Source: Planctomycetota bacterium | Lineage (GTDB): Bacteria > Planctomycetota > Brocadiia > Brocadiales > Brocadiaceae | Assembly (NCBI GenBank): GCA_016873165.1 | Contig: VGXV01000012.1 | Coordinates: 1 to 64,000 of the forward strand | Reading direction: 5' to 3' | DNA length: 64,000 nt | Part shown: positions 16,783 through 26,115 of the stretch, piece by piece | Layout of the letters: every line of letters starts with the position of its first letter | How positions within the stretch are numbered: position 1 is the first letter of the stretch | Program-made: the position numbers and the translations under genes | The notes under the pieces: generated by a model | What the model was told of the DNA's origin: nothing | Database searches by the model: none | The model's input: the letters and a program-made list of their open reading frames with translations, nothing else

Positions 16783-17817
16783 TTACATACGTATCGGAAT
16801 TATTGTTGCAAACGATTCAATTGATTTTCTGAATGGGGTATTTCGCACATACTTCCAGTTTTCATCATTTGGTTCATGTTCCGGCTTTGTGATATTGCGG
16901 ATGAAAGGAAGTCCTTTGAGACCGTCTTTAAACGCAAAAGCATGAGTTCGGGATGTCGCCTCTCCCGTTGGCATAACATCAGTAACAAAGTCAACTAATA
17001 CTTGCGCATCATCAAAAATTTCACTCGTCACCACCTGGCCGGCTTTAAAATTGCCGATAGTAGCATCCGGAATTGTTTCTAACAAATTAATGCCTGCAAA
17101 CATTGTATTCTCGCCAACGTGAATCGCACTCCTTGGTATACCTACTACAACATCTTTGAATATAGCATCAACGAATATTTTTTTGAAAAAGTGTTTTGTT
17201 GCGCCAAGCGTATTTGTCGGAGCAAGTTCCCCTTCCGGGGTATATTTGCCAAATGTTAATCCGCTGGCAAGGTCTTTGAAGAAATTAATTATTGTACCCA
17301 AAAACCCGACCTTTTCTCCTTCCTGCACAGAGCCATTATTGTCAACATAGTTAAATGATGCGCCGAGTCCCATATCTTTAAAAACATTTACAAAATTTTC
17401 TCCGGCATCTTGTATATCTTTCCCTACTCTCTCGCTGAATTTCGATTGATCTATATTGGAATCTATTGAATTTGTTTCCTTGTTTAATGCGAGATAATCC
17501 CCTCCCGGCTTTGATAATAGTTGATCTTCTTTGTACATTTTCAGTTGTTCTTTAAAAGATAATGAGTTTTTTTCTTTTTTTATGTTTTCCGAGGTGGTTT
17601 TAATATCAAATGCATTACGTTCTATCTGTGATAAAGTAGTTATGTCCGTTTCCAAAGGTGGAGAGGAAGGGTTTTCTGCCGGTTGAGATGCTTGACTTTT
17701 TAATTCCTGATGAATAATATCCTGAAATAACGAATTATCCGAACCTTTGAGAGAATTTGTAGAGAACCCATAATTGATCTGAGTACTCGTTGTTGAAATT
17801 TCTGTGTTTTGTATCAT
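16783..17817 (-). CDS. Unrecognised protein with low-complexity N-terminus
   Basis: 344 residues from the ATG at 17817 (starting MIQNTEIS). A longer frame to 17907 would add 30 residues, but a possible sigma-54 site at 17871-17886 lies inside that extension. The N-terminal 150 residues are polar and rich in Ser, Thr, Gln and Lys. The C-terminal half has hydrophobic patches (GFLGTIINFFKDLASGLTFG, KKIFVDAIFKDVVVGI). No signal peptide and no family is recognised. Opening segments rich in Ser/Thr/Asn recall flagellar hook-length or cap-associated proteins, but this is only an impression. It lies upstream of the tRNA group on the same strand. Confidence 0.6.
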   Translation of the reverse strand: MIQNTEISTTSTQINYGFSTNSLKGSDNSLFQDIIHQELKSQASQPAENPSSPPLETDITTLSQIERNAFDIKTTSENIKKEKNSLSFKEQLKMYKEDQLLSKPGGDYLALNKETNSIDSNIDQSKFSERVGKDIQDAGENFVNVFKDMGLGASFNYVDNNGSVQEGEKVGFLGTIINFFKDLASGLTFGKYTPEGELAPTNTLGATKHFFKKIFVDAIFKDVVVGIPRSAIHVGENTMFAGINLLETIPDATIGNFKAGQVVTSEIFDDAQVLVDFVTDVMPTGEATSRTHAFAFKDGLKGLPFIRNITKPEHEPNDENWKYVRNTPFRKSIESFATIIPIRM

Positions 17818-17870
17818 AATCAAATTCTTCAGAAGATTATTTTGGGTATTTAATACTACGAGGTATTTAT

Positions 17871-17886
17871 AGCAAATAATATACCT
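17871..17886 (-). promoter_or_regulatory. Weak sigma-54-like site upstream of the unrecognised 344-aa gene
   Basis: On the minus strand the site reads AGGTATATTATTTGCT. The GG and GC elements have the right spacing and TTGCT matches, but TGGCAC is reduced to AGGTAT. If used, transcription would start about 40 nt before the ATG at 17817. Confidence 0.3.
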
Positions 17887-18077
17887 TCTAAAAAGGAATA
17901 CCACCAAAATGTATATTTGTCTATAAGTTAATATATTGCCATAGCTTATAAATAGTATAAATATATGCGTTTGCAGATTTACTTATTGAAAAATCTACCA
18001 GAAAAAAAATCGTACAGAAAAATTTTCCCAGTAGAATTCCATACTTTTATCAAATTCCAGAGAGGAATATTTCAAAA

Positions 18078-18980
18078 ATGACAGTAATGATTGAAATGAG
18101 CACCATGTGTTTTCGCGATGCCGATGTATTTACAAAGATTAAAAATTGCAAAAAAATAATTGAATCAAGAGGATTTGCGTTTGGTATTCAGCTTCATAAT
18201 TCTACTTCAAAAGAGTTATATAGTAAGATCAAGAGACTTGAATTAAAGTATACCGTTCATGCCCCGTTATTCTCTCAATATTTCATAAATTTGGCCGGAG
18301 ATAATTTTGACCTTATTACAGAAGGTTTTCAAAGCACCGCAAATGTTCTGGAGACGTTAAACAGTAATATTACTGTATTACATGGGTTTTTTATGACCAA
18401 CAAGCCTATCAAAAATGACCCCGCCAACTATGGTAAAGTCTTGCGCGATGCGATAGACAGCAAATATCTTCTGCACAATACACGTGTGATGGATCCAAAG
18501 TACTTAGAAACAGAGGAGTTTCATAGTTATCAAAAAAAGGTTAAAAAAAATATGGAGCGCCTAAGAAATCACTTCCCATCGTATATTTTGTGCATGGAAA
18601 ATGATTTTCCAGGACTCGGAAATGGAAATCAAACACCGGAACATATGGAATATCTTGAGTGTCCCATTTGGATTGATACCGGCCATTTATGGGCATCTGC
18701 AATCTTGAATAAATTTGATTTTTACGAAGGCCTTGAAACGATTTGTAACCAATGCAATGTTATGGGTGTTCATTTAAATACGAATCAAACACCTTTAAAT
18801 TGGAATTTTAAAGCGCCAATGGGAGACACCCATTCTCATTTCTCTACCGAACATGATATGGACATAAAAAAAATTATTTCTATTCTTAAAAAAAATCAGA
18901 TTACTCATTTTACCATTGAAATTATTGATGGAAACGAGGAGGACATAAACTTTTTGATTGAGACATATCAGGGCTTGTGA
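18078..18980 (+). CDS. TIM-barrel protein of the sugar-phosphate isomerase / AP endonuclease 2 superfamily
   Basis: 300 residues. The order of short motifs fits a metal-dependent (beta/alpha)8 barrel: KYTVHAPLF, NITVLHGFF, YILCMENDFPG, CPIWIDTGHLW, VMGVHLN, GDTHSHF and HFTIEIID. Histidines and acidic residues in these strands are the metal ligands in xylose isomerase-like and endonuclease IV-like enzymes. Substrate is unknown; members act on sugars, inositols or abasic DNA. It stands alone, with 133 bp before the Cache protein gene. No clear ribosome site is seen beyond GAGAGGAA about 10 nt upstream. Confidence 0.65.
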   Translation: MTVMIEMSTMCFRDADVFTKIKNCKKIIESRGFAFGIQLHNSTSKELYSKIKRLELKYTVHAPLFSQYFINLAGDNFDLITEGFQSTANVLETLNSNITVLHGFFMTNKPIKNDPANYGKVLRDAIDSKYLLHNTRVMDPKYLETEEFHSYQKKVKKNMERLRNHFPSYILCMENDFPGLGNGNQTPEHMEYLECPIWIDTGHLWASAILNKFDFYEGLETICNQCNVMGVHLNTNQTPLNWNFKAPMGDTHSHFSTEHDMDIKKIISILKKNQITHFTIEIIDGNEEDINFLIETYQGL

Positions 18981-19014
18981 TTATCTATAAGCTTTTTATT
19001 ATTAATCAATAAAC

Positions 19015-19042
19015 TTGACAAAATAAAAATTATTAGTATCAT
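19015..19042 (+). promoter_or_regulatory. Possible sigma-70 promoter upstream of the Cache protein gene
   Basis: TTGACA at 19015-19020 and TATCAT at 19037-19042, spacer 16 bp, in an AT-rich intergenic stretch. It would give a leader of about 65 nt before the ATG at 19114. Confidence 0.5.
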
Positions 19043-19113
19043 GCGTGGATTAATTGTTTTTTGTGCGTTAGGAATCGTATCTATAATTAAATTTATGAAA
19101 TGGTAAAATCAAA

Positions 19114-20124
19114 ATGTACAGGATATTAGTCGCTTCGAGTATTGCTATTTTTACATTTTTAGTAATTATGGGGCCTTTGACGTATCGGACACTCATTCCC
19201 GCACTGGAATACGAGGCCAAAAATCATTTAATCTCCGTTCGAGAGATTAAAAAAATGCAAATCCAAAATTTCTTTTATGAACGATACGGGGATGTGCATG
19301 TCCTCGCAAAAAACCCAATCGTAGTCCAAAGTCTTCCCCGTTTTTCAAATGCCTTTAAATCGGCGGGCTTGGATTCTTCTTCATACAAACAGGTGGATAC
19401 GTATTACGGCCCTCTTTTAGAACATTATCAAAGGCAATACGGTTATCAGAATATCCTGCTTGTTGATAAAGATGGAAATGTTGTTTTCGGAGTAAAACGT
19501 GACGAATACCTTGGAACAAATTTAAAAACCGGTGTTTTTAGCTCATTTACTATCGGTGAGGTATTTAAAGAAGGTTTAAACAATATCAAATTCTCCGATT
19601 TAACATGGTGTGAAGAAACAAAAGATTTTATCTTTCTGGGCGCTTCCCCTGTTTATGATATTTCCAATAACCTTTTAGGTTTAGTTGTTGTAGAAATACC
19701 TTTCTCAAAAATTGATCACATTTTGCTTCAGAGGGATGGCTTAGGCGAAACAGGAGAAATTTATGTTGTTGGCGAAGATAATTTTATGCGATCAAAATCA
19801 AGGTTCCTAAAACAGAACACTATTTTAAAGCTTGAAATTAATACAGAAGCAACAAAAGAAGCGCTTGCGGGACATACTGACATAAAAATTATAAAAGATT
19901 ACCGTAATATGCCCGTACTCAGCGCCTATACTCCCCTTGAAAACCTCAGGGATGTTAGCTGGGTGCTTTTGGTAGAGATTGATAAAAAAGAGGCATTTTA
20001 TGCCGTACTTGCTTTGAAAACAAATCTTATCATTATTGGCGCGGTCATAGCCGTTATCACCATTGTTTATCTGTATTTTTATTTTCGGAAAAGACGTTTG
20101 CAAAGTGATCTTTCAACGTCTTGA
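19114..20124 (+). CDS. Membrane-bound periplasmic Cache sensor domain without output domain
   Basis: 336 residues. One membrane helix at about 5-24 and a second at about 302-324 enclose a periplasmic part typical of the double Cache fold: LISVREIKKMQIQNFF, ILLVDKDGNVVFGVKRDEYLGTNL, FLGASPVYDISNNLLGLVVVEI, GETGEIYVVGEDNFMRSKSR and SAYTPLENLRDVSWVLLVEI. Such domains sense small ligands in chemoreceptors and histidine kinases. Here the protein stops about ten residues after the second helix, with no HAMP, kinase or methyl-accepting part. The end overlaps the convergent 587-aa gene by 68 bp. It must signal through a partner or bind ligand only; alternatively it is a truncated receptor. Confidence 0.8.
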   Translation: MYRILVASSIAIFTFLVIMGPLTYRTLIPALEYEAKNHLISVREIKKMQIQNFFYERYGDVHVLAKNPIVVQSLPRFSNAFKSAGLDSSSYKQVDTYYGPLLEHYQRQYGYQNILLVDKDGNVVFGVKRDEYLGTNLKTGVFSSFTIGEVFKEGLNNIKFSDLTWCEETKDFIFLGASPVYDISNNLLGLVVVEIPFSKIDHILLQRDGLGETGEIYVVGEDNFMRSKSRFLKQNTILKLEINTEATKEALAGHTDIKIIKDYRNMPVLSAYTPLENLRDVSWVLLVEIDKKEAFYAVLALKTNLIIIGAVIAVITIVYLYFYFRKRRLQSDLSTS

Positions 20125-21820
20125 GAGGAAATATGCAGATAGGATATTCCCGGAATTTAACAACCTCGTTATAAGCGACTTTCTCTTTGCCTGCCTCTAG
20201 TTCATTTTGCTTATTTATGAACTCATTGGTTATCTGTTCAAAGATCAATACGTTTAATGTTTTGATCTGATCGAATAATTGTTTTCGTTTCTCTTTGTCA
20301 TTTCGTTTCATTTTTTCTATCAACAAGCGTTTGTTTTCAACATTTTTTAAAAATAAGGCGTTCCGCTTTGTTTCTTCAGATGCATGACGTTCGGGGTTGG
20401 CACGCATGTCAATGAGTTCTTTTTGCAAAGTTTCCAAGTTTTTTGTATCAATGGTGCGCGTCTCGATGGGAAGAAATAGCGTCGTTGTCGTCGCAATGTA
20501 ATCGGGTGGATTTACATTAAAAAACTCTTTAATAATTTCATTTGTTATTACATCGTATTTTGCCCCGCCAATTCCATGGATAAATACATCGGAAAAGAAT
20601 AACCGTAAAAACATTGTTGTGGCAATCGCTCTTGGCCGCAATTTAATACAGGAAGATCCCAACTCTAATGAACCGAGTTGTGAAACAATTTTCTGTATAT
20701 CTTCATCCTTTCTCAATTCAAATCCGATTTTATTGCCATTTGTTATTATTATTGAATCAGCGCTGTAGTGTGCGTAACATTTGTTTCGGCTGCCGCCTTT
20801 TTCCCACAACCAAAAAGGCAATTCAACGAATGAATCCTGCGCTTGTAAATCGGGGAAAGGATTCGCTTTTGAATAAATCTTGTGAATGCTTCTATAATCG
20901 TTTAATTTTTTATTGTGAATTTTTACAAATTGATCCGCATGAAATAAAATGTGCAAGAAAAAATAATAAAACCCCTTTGTCTTACACATCATGGATACGG
21001 GAATTTCCAGGTTATTAATGCCAAATTCGGTTTCCATCCTTTTTCTTGCCGAAGTAAGCAATGTCGTTATATCTTTGTAACCTTGTGTATACGAATACCA
21101 CAATTGATGAAAATAAAAATCAAACCCGCTCTTCATGGCGCTAACGATTGTTTTCACGTTGGGGTGGTTATTATTATCTATCAATGCAACGACTTCATTC
21201 CTAAATTGCTCTACAGTATTTGTATTTTCGAACGAAATCTCTTCGTACGCCAGAGTTTCTTTGTCTTTAACAAAAGGTACTTTTTCAATGACCGCTGATT
21301 TTTTAGCAAGAAGCGGCATGTATATGAAACCCATAGTACACGCATCGCTATCAACGATAAGATTCACACCGATACCCTCTACATTTTTTGCCAGATAATG
21401 TGCAAGATGGTTTTTTATCCAAATTCCGGGATGATAAAAAATTGGTTCATGACCAGTAAGTATTATTGGAATATCTTTGACCGCTTTAAGGCGAGAAACT
21501 ATATCATTACTGTCGGAAATTCTTTGGAATAATTGATCTACTGCGGTTTTTTCAGTATCATTTGCATTACGGCAATAGATTTCGTGAAACCCCTTCAATA
21601 CCAATGAATTGATTTGTTGTGTGTATTGAAATGCACTATTTAACAATTCAATGCGGGTTTCATCCCGTAATATCTGAAAAGGAATATCAATTACATTAAA
21701 ATTATAATGTTGTATTTCCCGTTTGTTATTCAGCGTCAATTCTAAAATATTTCCGATTGGCGGGCAAAGTATCGTTTCCTCATTTTCGGGTATTTCATAG
21801 TGAATGTTTTTTGTTGCCAT
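20057..21820 (-). CDS. Conserved protein of unknown function, distantly BshC-like
   Basis: 587 residues, soluble. An N-terminal region carries the motif GHEPIFYHPGIW (123-134), which resembles the GHQPELFHPGVW motif I recall from planctomycete proteins of unknown function. A C-terminal third has LRPRAIATTMFLRLFFSDVFIHGIGGAKYD, followed by a Lys/Glu-rich helical stretch that may form a coiled coil (about 470-545). The layout (early G-x-x-P motif, late RP and GIGG motifs, coiled coil) recalls BshC, the cysteine-adding enzyme of bacillithiol synthesis, but I cannot prove this by eye and no bshA or bshB is near. It overlaps the Cache gene at its 3' end. Confidence 0.65.
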   Translation of the reverse strand: MATKNIHYEIPENEETILCPPIGNILELTLNNKREIQHYNFNVIDIPFQILRDETRIELLNSAFQYTQQINSLVLKGFHEIYCRNANDTEKTAVDQLFQRISDSNDIVSRLKAVKDIPIILTGHEPIFYHPGIWIKNHLAHYLAKNVEGIGVNLIVDSDACTMGFIYMPLLAKKSAVIEKVPFVKDKETLAYEEISFENTNTVEQFRNEVVALIDNNNHPNVKTIVSAMKSGFDFYFHQLWYSYTQGYKDITTLLTSARKRMETEFGINNLEIPVSMMCKTKGFYYFFLHILFHADQFVKIHNKKLNDYRSIHKIYSKANPFPDLQAQDSFVELPFWLWEKGGSRNKCYAHYSADSIIITNGNKIGFELRKDEDIQKIVSQLGSLELGSSCIKLRPRAIATTMFLRLFFSDVFIHGIGGAKYDVITNEIIKEFFNVNPPDYIATTTTLFLPIETRTIDTKNLETLQKELIDMRANPERHASEETKRNALFLKNVENKRLLIEKMKRNDKEKRKQLFDQIKTLNVLIFEQITNEFINKQNELEAGKEKVAYNEVVKFREYPICIFPLKTLKDHFANVFSENKNTDKQW

Positions 21821-21935
21821 TTTTCAATGATTCTGATTTAGTATCTTACAACAATCTTGCTATGGTTTCATTCCGCGTTAAACGAAATCATTTTTTAAAG
21901 TATGTCTTATAAAAATATTTATGACAGGAAATAGA

Positions 21936-23486
21936 ATGCTTGAAAATAACACCGAAAAAATTTTAATACTGGATTTTGGTTCTCAGTATGCACAGCTTAT
22001 TGCCAGAAGAGTAAGAGAAAACAATGTATACAGCGAAATAGTAGCACATACTGTCACCTCAGAACAAATAAAAAAGATACGTCCGAAAGGAATTATCCTG
22101 AGTGGAGGACCTGCCAGTGTATATTCAAAAAATGCGCCTACTTGCGATAAAGAGATAGTAAAACTTGGCATACCGATTTTGGGCATTTGTTATGGAATGC
22201 AGTTAGGATGCATGATGCTTGGTTCAAAAGTCAGCCCTACAACCGCGAGAGAGTATGGACGAACATTGTGCACTATCAGCAGTAAAAGCAATTTTTTAAA
22301 AACCCTTCCTCATGAGATTACCGTATGGATGAGTCATGGAGATATTGTTGCCGAATTATCTGCGGAATTTGAATCAATCGCTCATACGAATAATTGTCCT
22401 TATGCGGTGGTAAAGCACAAGAACATGCATTTTTATGGCGTACAATTTCATCCGGAAGTAACCCATACGCCAAATGGCAGTCAAATGATAAGAAATTTTC
22501 TTTACGAAATATGTAACTGTTCGGGAAATTGGAAGATGGATTCCTTCATTGAGAAATCAGTGAGCGATATTAACAAACAAGTGGGAAACGGGAGAGTTGT
22601 GTGTGGTTTATCCGGCGGGGTGGATTCTGCTGTAACTGCCGCACTTATTAACAAAGCCATTGGCAATCACCTTTCGTGTATTTTTGTTGATAACGGACTG
22701 TTGAGAAATTTTGAAGCGGAAGAAGTAATAAAGACTTTTGAAGAAAATTTTTCAATAGATCTCCATGTTGTAAGGGCTCAAGACAGATTTATGGAAAAAT
22801 TGAAGGGGATATTCGATCCTGAAAAGAAACGTAAAATTATCGGTCATGAGTTTATCGAAGTCTTTAAAAATGAAGCGCAAAAACTGAGCAATGTAAAATT
22901 TCTTGCCCAGGGAACTTTATACCCTGACGTTATTGAAAGTATACCGGCTCATGGAGGCCCCACGGTTACCATAAAAAGCCATCACAATGTCGGAGGATTG
23001 CCGAAAGAGTTAGGGTTTGAATTGGTGGAGCCTTTGCGATTTTTATTTAAAGATGAGGTGAGGAAAATAGGGGAAGAACTAGGACTTCCGAAAGAATTGG
23101 TTTGGCGTCATCCATTTCCCGGGCCGGGATTGGCAATCAGAATTATCGGGGAAATTACACAACAGCGTTTAGAAGTTCTACGCAATGCGGATAAAATAGT
23201 CATAGAGGAAATACGAAAAGCCGGTTTATACGATAAAATTGCACAGTGTTTTGCAGTGCTCCTGCCGTTAAGCACGGTGGGAGTCATGGGCGATGAAAGG
23301 AGTTACGAAAATGTTATTGCCGTTCGTGCCGTGGAAACGATAGATTTTATGACAGCAGACTGGTACCGCATTCCCGGCGAAGTACTAGGAACCATTTCCC
23401 ATCGAATCATTAATGAGGTGAAAGGTGTTAACCGCGTCGTATATGATATAAGCACAAAGCCTCCAAGCACTATTGAGTGGGAATAA
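21936..23486 (+). CDS. guaA: GMP synthase (glutamine-hydrolysing)
   Basis: 516 residues from ATG 21936, preferred over ATG 21921 because AGGA lies 6 nt upstream of it. It converts XMP to GMP using glutamine and ATP. The class I amidotransferase domain shows [10 protein letters not shown] with the nucleophile Cys and [10 protein letters not shown] with the His/Glu pair. The synthetase domain has the PP-loop LSGGVDSAV, and the C-terminal dimer domain ends with KPPSTIEWE, the usual GuaA end. It is monocistronic, closed by a strong terminator. Confidence 0.97.
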   Translation: MLENNTEKILILDFGSQYAQLIARRVRENNVYSEIVAHTVTSEQIKKIRPKGIILSGGPASVYSKNAPTCDKEIVKLGIPILGICYGMQLGCMMLGSKVSPTTAREYGRTLCTISSKSNFLKTLPHEITVWMSHGDIVAELSAEFESIAHTNNCPYAVVKHKNMHFYGVQFHPEVTHTPNGSQMIRNFLYEICNCSGNWKMDSFIEKSVSDINKQVGNGRVVCGLSGGVDSAVTAALINKAIGNHLSCIFVDNGLLRNFEAEEVIKTFEENFSIDLHVVRAQDRFMEKLKGIFDPEKKRKIIGHEFIEVFKNEAQKLSNVKFLAQGTLYPDVIESIPAHGGPTVTIKSHHNVGGLPKELGFELVEPLRFLFKDEVRKIGEELGLPKELVWRHPFPGPGLAIRIIGEITQQRLEVLRNADKIVIEEIRKAGLYDKIAQCFAVLLPLSTVGVMGDERSYENVIAVRAVETIDFMTADWYRIPGEVLGTISHRIINEVKGVNRVVYDISTKPPSTIEWE

Positions 23487-23534
23487 GGTTTTACCGTTTT
23501 TAGTGGTGTATTTTTATTATCGAAGACGTATATA

Positions 23535-23578
23535 AAAAAGGTTTCACGGGAAATGACACACTCCTGTGAAACCTTTTT
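23535..23578. terminator. Strong bidirectional terminator between guaA and flagellin
   Basis: A 17-bp stem with a single G-U pair (left arm AAAAAGGTTTCACGGGA) and a 10-nt loop. The A-run and T-run at its ends let it end transcription from guaA (+) and from the convergent flagellin gene (-). Confidence 0.93.
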
Positions 23579-23611
23579 AATTTATCTGACGTCTATCTGC
23601 CTCAATTCAGA

Positions 23612-24508
23612 TTATTGGAATAACTGCATTATGCTTTGAGGTCCTGCATTCGCCTGAGCCAACATCGCGCTTGCAGTCTGTTGCAATATCTGAAGCTTTG
23701 TCGCCTCTAATTGTTCATATGCCATATCAGCATCCTCAATACGACTCCTTGCTGCCTCCGTATTCGTCCTTGCCACCGTCAAGCTGGTTTCCTGATACGA
23801 CAATCTGTTGACTACGGAACCTATATAACTCAATGCCTCCGATACATCAGAAATCGCCTTGTCTATATTTCCCATCAAAGAAAGTGCAGATGCGTTTGAG
23901 GTAACCGCCCTGCCTGCTGTACCAACACTTACTCTCAATCCATTAGCCTTAAAGTTCGTATTGCCCGACTCAAGACTTACATTTGCCTTCCTCAATAAAT
24001 CAAACTTCAATACATCATTCGTGCTGCTTGCTCCGGCGCCTATCTGGAATTTGAACTGTACGCTGCTTGCCGACCCTGTTGTTGAATTTCCCGTGCCAAA
24101 TATCGAATTAGAGTTCCATGTCGCCTGGGTAACTTCAAGATCAATTTGTGTTGCCAACGCTGACAGTTCTGACTGAATAGCACTACGCTCTGCAGTCCCT
24201 AACGAATCATCTGCAGCTTGTGTTACCTTTGTCTTCATCTGGGTTAAAATATCAAGAATGTTGTTTAAATGTCCTTCCGCAACCGCCATTAAATTCTTTG
24301 CTGATCCTATGTTTGCAAGGGCCTGCCCAAGTCCTTGTGACCTGGCATTAAATTTCTTGGCAATTGTATAACCGGCAGCGTCATCTGCTGCGTTATTAAT
24401 CCTTTTGCCTGTCGCAAGCCTTAGCTGAGATACCGACATGCGACCGTTAATGTCATTCAACGACTTCAACGCATTTAAAGCATTAATATTCGTATTAATC
24501 CTACTCAT
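23612..24508 (-). CDS. Flagellin
   Basis: 298 residues, the filament subunit exported by the flagellar type III system. The N-terminal D0/D1 part is classic: INTNINALNALKSL, LRLATGKRINNAADDAAGY. The C-terminal D1/D0 part has SRIEDADMAYE, TKLQILQQTASAMLAQAN and ends QSIMQLFQ. The variable middle (about 140-215) is short and Ser/Thr-rich, with many possible O-glycan sites. An AAGGAG ribosome site lies 6 nt before the ATG. A sigma-54 promoter lies 104 bp upstream. It is a single-gene unit. The glycan/sulfotransferase cluster starts 2 kb away beyond decayed mobile DNA, so filament modification is conceivable but unproven. Confidence 0.97.
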   Translation of the reverse strand: MSRINTNINALNALKSLNDINGRMSVSQLRLATGKRINNAADDAAGYTIAKKFNARSQGLGQALANIGSAKNLMAVAEGHLNNILDILTQMKTKVTQAADDSLGTAERSAIQSELSALATQIDLEVTQATWNSNSIFGTGNSTTGSASSVQFKFQIGAGASSTNDVLKFDLLRKANVSLESGNTNFKANGLRVSVGTAGRAVTSNASALSLMGNIDKAISDVSEALSYIGSVVNRLSYQETSLTVARTNTEAARSRIEDADMAYEQLEATKLQILQQTASAMLAQANAGPQSIMQLFQ

Positions 24509-24611
24509 ATTGGACTCCTTTCCAAAAAAATATAATTAATTCCTTTTTCACAATACCTATAAAAAACTGACAATTTTTGTTGCTATAGCAAAAACTTTGT
24601 AAACTATCATG

Positions 24612-24627
24612 AGCAATACATGTGCCA
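24612..24627 (-). promoter_or_regulatory. Sigma-54 (RpoN) promoter of flagellin
   Basis: The minus-strand sequence TGGCACATGTATTGCT matches the TGGCACGNNNNTTGCW consensus at every conserved position but one, with exact GG-GC spacing. The start of transcription is predicted near 24600, giving a leader of about 92 nt. No complete sigma-28 promoter is present. Confidence 0.9.
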
Positions 24628-24750
24628 AATATTTTTTCATAGAAATAGCAAGTCTTATCTTACCTGATCTAAAAGACATACTACCTTAGAACAATATCTT
24701 CCATTTTATATTTAATATGTTTAGTTTTTAGACAACCTAATGTTTTATTG

Positions 24751-24780
24751 AAAACTTTTCCGATTTATTGGGAAAGTTTT
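24751..24780 (+). terminator. Terminator-like hairpin with no obvious gene
   Basis: AAAACTTTTCC pairs with GGGAAAGTTTT (one G-U) around an 8-nt loop and is followed by a T-rich run. No plus-strand gene ends before it, so it may close an unannotated short transcript or be a relic next to the insertion element. Confidence 0.45.
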
Positions 24781-24806
24781 TCTCGTGTTTTTTATTCACA
24801 ATAAAA

Positions 24807-25716
24807 TCAGCATTGTCTGGTTAGGAAATTGCGTAATGCGGGTGTTGAAAAAATGAGAAAAACATATTGTTTTGAGCAGATAATTTACTTGATAAATCAG
24901 CAAAAAGCGCACGCACGAATTTTTCGTAAAAATCATTAAATATAGGAGTTACGAAAAATGCCGCGCACCTTTCGCCCTCACGACAAAAAGCAAAACGTAC
25001 CTTCATTTCGCGAATTATGGCAGCCTGTCGAAAACGTTTTTATCCGTATGCCTCCGCTTGAGGCACGGGGAAATAGACCTTTGCAAATGAATTTTGAACA
25101 CCAGCTTAAAGCAGCGAGCATCCTGCCCAGGGAACATGCCGAGTTGGGAAATCTTGTTGCTATTGACGGCTCACTCATTGATGCTGTTCTCTCTATGCAC
25201 TGGGCCGACTATCACAAAGGTTGCAGAAAGGCCAAAGTACATATACGATGCAATTGTGCTTCTTGGCACTGCCGGAGTCAATCAGACCAAAAAGCAACTG
25301 CGGGGTATTGGCTACCGCGTTGATAACAAGGTATACTGGATAGCCACGAACCGATTTGACCTCTCTGCGGAAGAAGTCGCAACCGTCTATAAGCTCCGTT
25401 GGAATATTGAAATATTTTTCGGCTGGTGGAAACGCCATCTCAAAGTCTATCACCTTATCGCAAGGAGCGAACAAGGGCTAATGGCATAAATACTCAGTGG
25501 CCTTATAACTTATCTGCTTCTTGCAATCTATTGCTACAACCATCACAAAGAAAAGGTGAGTATTAAAATGGTCAGGGAGTTGCGCATTAAAATACAAAAC
25601 GAAGCCCGCAATCTCGACGTTGATTTACCAACTACTGACAGGCATCAGGCAGATACTCATAATCTCAAAGAACAACATTGGCGCTCTTTCGCAATTTCTT
25701 AACCGGACATTGCTGA
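24807..25716 (+). mobile_element. Decayed IS4-family insertion element (about 910 bp)
   Basis: Imperfect terminal inverted repeats of 27 bp: left 24807-24833 begins TCAGCATTGTCTGG and the reverse complement of the right end 25690-25716 begins TCAGCAATGTCCGG, with 3 differences in 27. They enclose a single transposase pseudogene. No target-site duplication is visible. Intact relatives should be about 0.4-0.5 kb longer, matching the internal deletion in the gene. Confidence 0.85.
24958..25702 (+). pseudogene. IS4-family transposase, internally deleted and interrupted by a stop
   Basis: The N-terminal part (from MPRTFRPHDKK) includes VAIDGSLIDAVLS with the first catalytic Asp. After KGCRKAKV near 25235 the frame changes and jumps to IYDAIVLLGTAG, which in the family lies well over 100 residues later, so the middle with the second Asp is deleted. 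The tail keeps the full Y-2-R-3-E-6-K signature (YKLRWNIEIFFGWWK) that defines IS4. An in-frame TAA at 25487-25489 interrupts the end where relatives have Gln, and the frame then runs on to 25702. Three lesions make it inactive. Confidence 0.88.
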
Positions 25717-25717
25717 C

Positions 25718-25843
25718 AGAAAAGAGAATTTAACTTCATGGAAAGATATTTGCGATCATTTGGAAATAGAAGTTGGAAGAGATTCTGCAAGGTGTGTATT
25801 AGAAAGATGGGTTAAACAGATATTTGACAGTCAAAGAAATTAA
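25718..25843 (+). pseudogene. 3' fragment of an unknown gene abutting the insertion element
   Basis: Directly after the right IS end an open frame encodes 41 residues (SWKDICDHLEIEVGRDSA, then CVLERWVKQIFDSQRN) ending at TAA 25841-25843. It has no start codon of its own. The most likely reading is the tail of a gene cut by the insertion; the upstream part is not found on the left flank of the element. Family not recognised. Confidence 0.35.
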
Positions 25844-25935
25844 ATATTTACTAAATAAAGACATAGGACTTGCCGGAAAGTTCTTGGCACTACCATTTAT
25901 TGTTTGCATCTTATCCGTTCAGTTCCCGAATAAGG

Positions 25936-25970
25936 GTGGATTAAGGCATTGCCTTTTATGCCAAATCCAC
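25936..25970. repeat. REP-like two-step hairpin
   Basis: GTGGATT/AATCCAC (7 bp) enclose GGCAT/ATGCC (5 bp) with small bulges. It directly adjoins, in antisense, a fragment of a REP-associated transposase, the usual partner of such hairpins. Confidence 0.5.
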
Positions 25971-25980
25971 CAGATAACTG

Positions 25981-26034
25981 ATTCATCACATGGTAAAAAG
26001 CGCTTTCAGATTCTATTCCTGCCGGTTTTGCCAT
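25981..26034 (-). pseudogene. N-terminal remnant of a REP-associated (IS200-like) tyrosine transposase
   Basis: From the ATG at 26034 the first 18 residues read MAKPAGIESESAFYHVMN, close to the conserved start of RAYT/TnpA_REP proteins (M-R-P-L-R-I-E-..-A-F-Y-H-V-..-R-G-N). Similarity then stops and the frame runs into the REP-like hairpin, so over 85% of the gene is missing. Assignment rests on a short match and is tentative. Confidence 0.45.
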
Positions 26035-26115
26035 GGTCTCGCGTTATACATATCATTTAAATATTGTCAATAGCCCAGATGGTGACCCCTTTCCATGTCT
26101 CTTCTGTCGTCTTGT

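Noticed and set aside
24592-24599. CAAAGTTT on the minus strand as a sigma-28 -35 element for flagellin
   Set aside because: No GCCGATAA-like -10 at the right distance; the sigma-54 site explains the promoter better.
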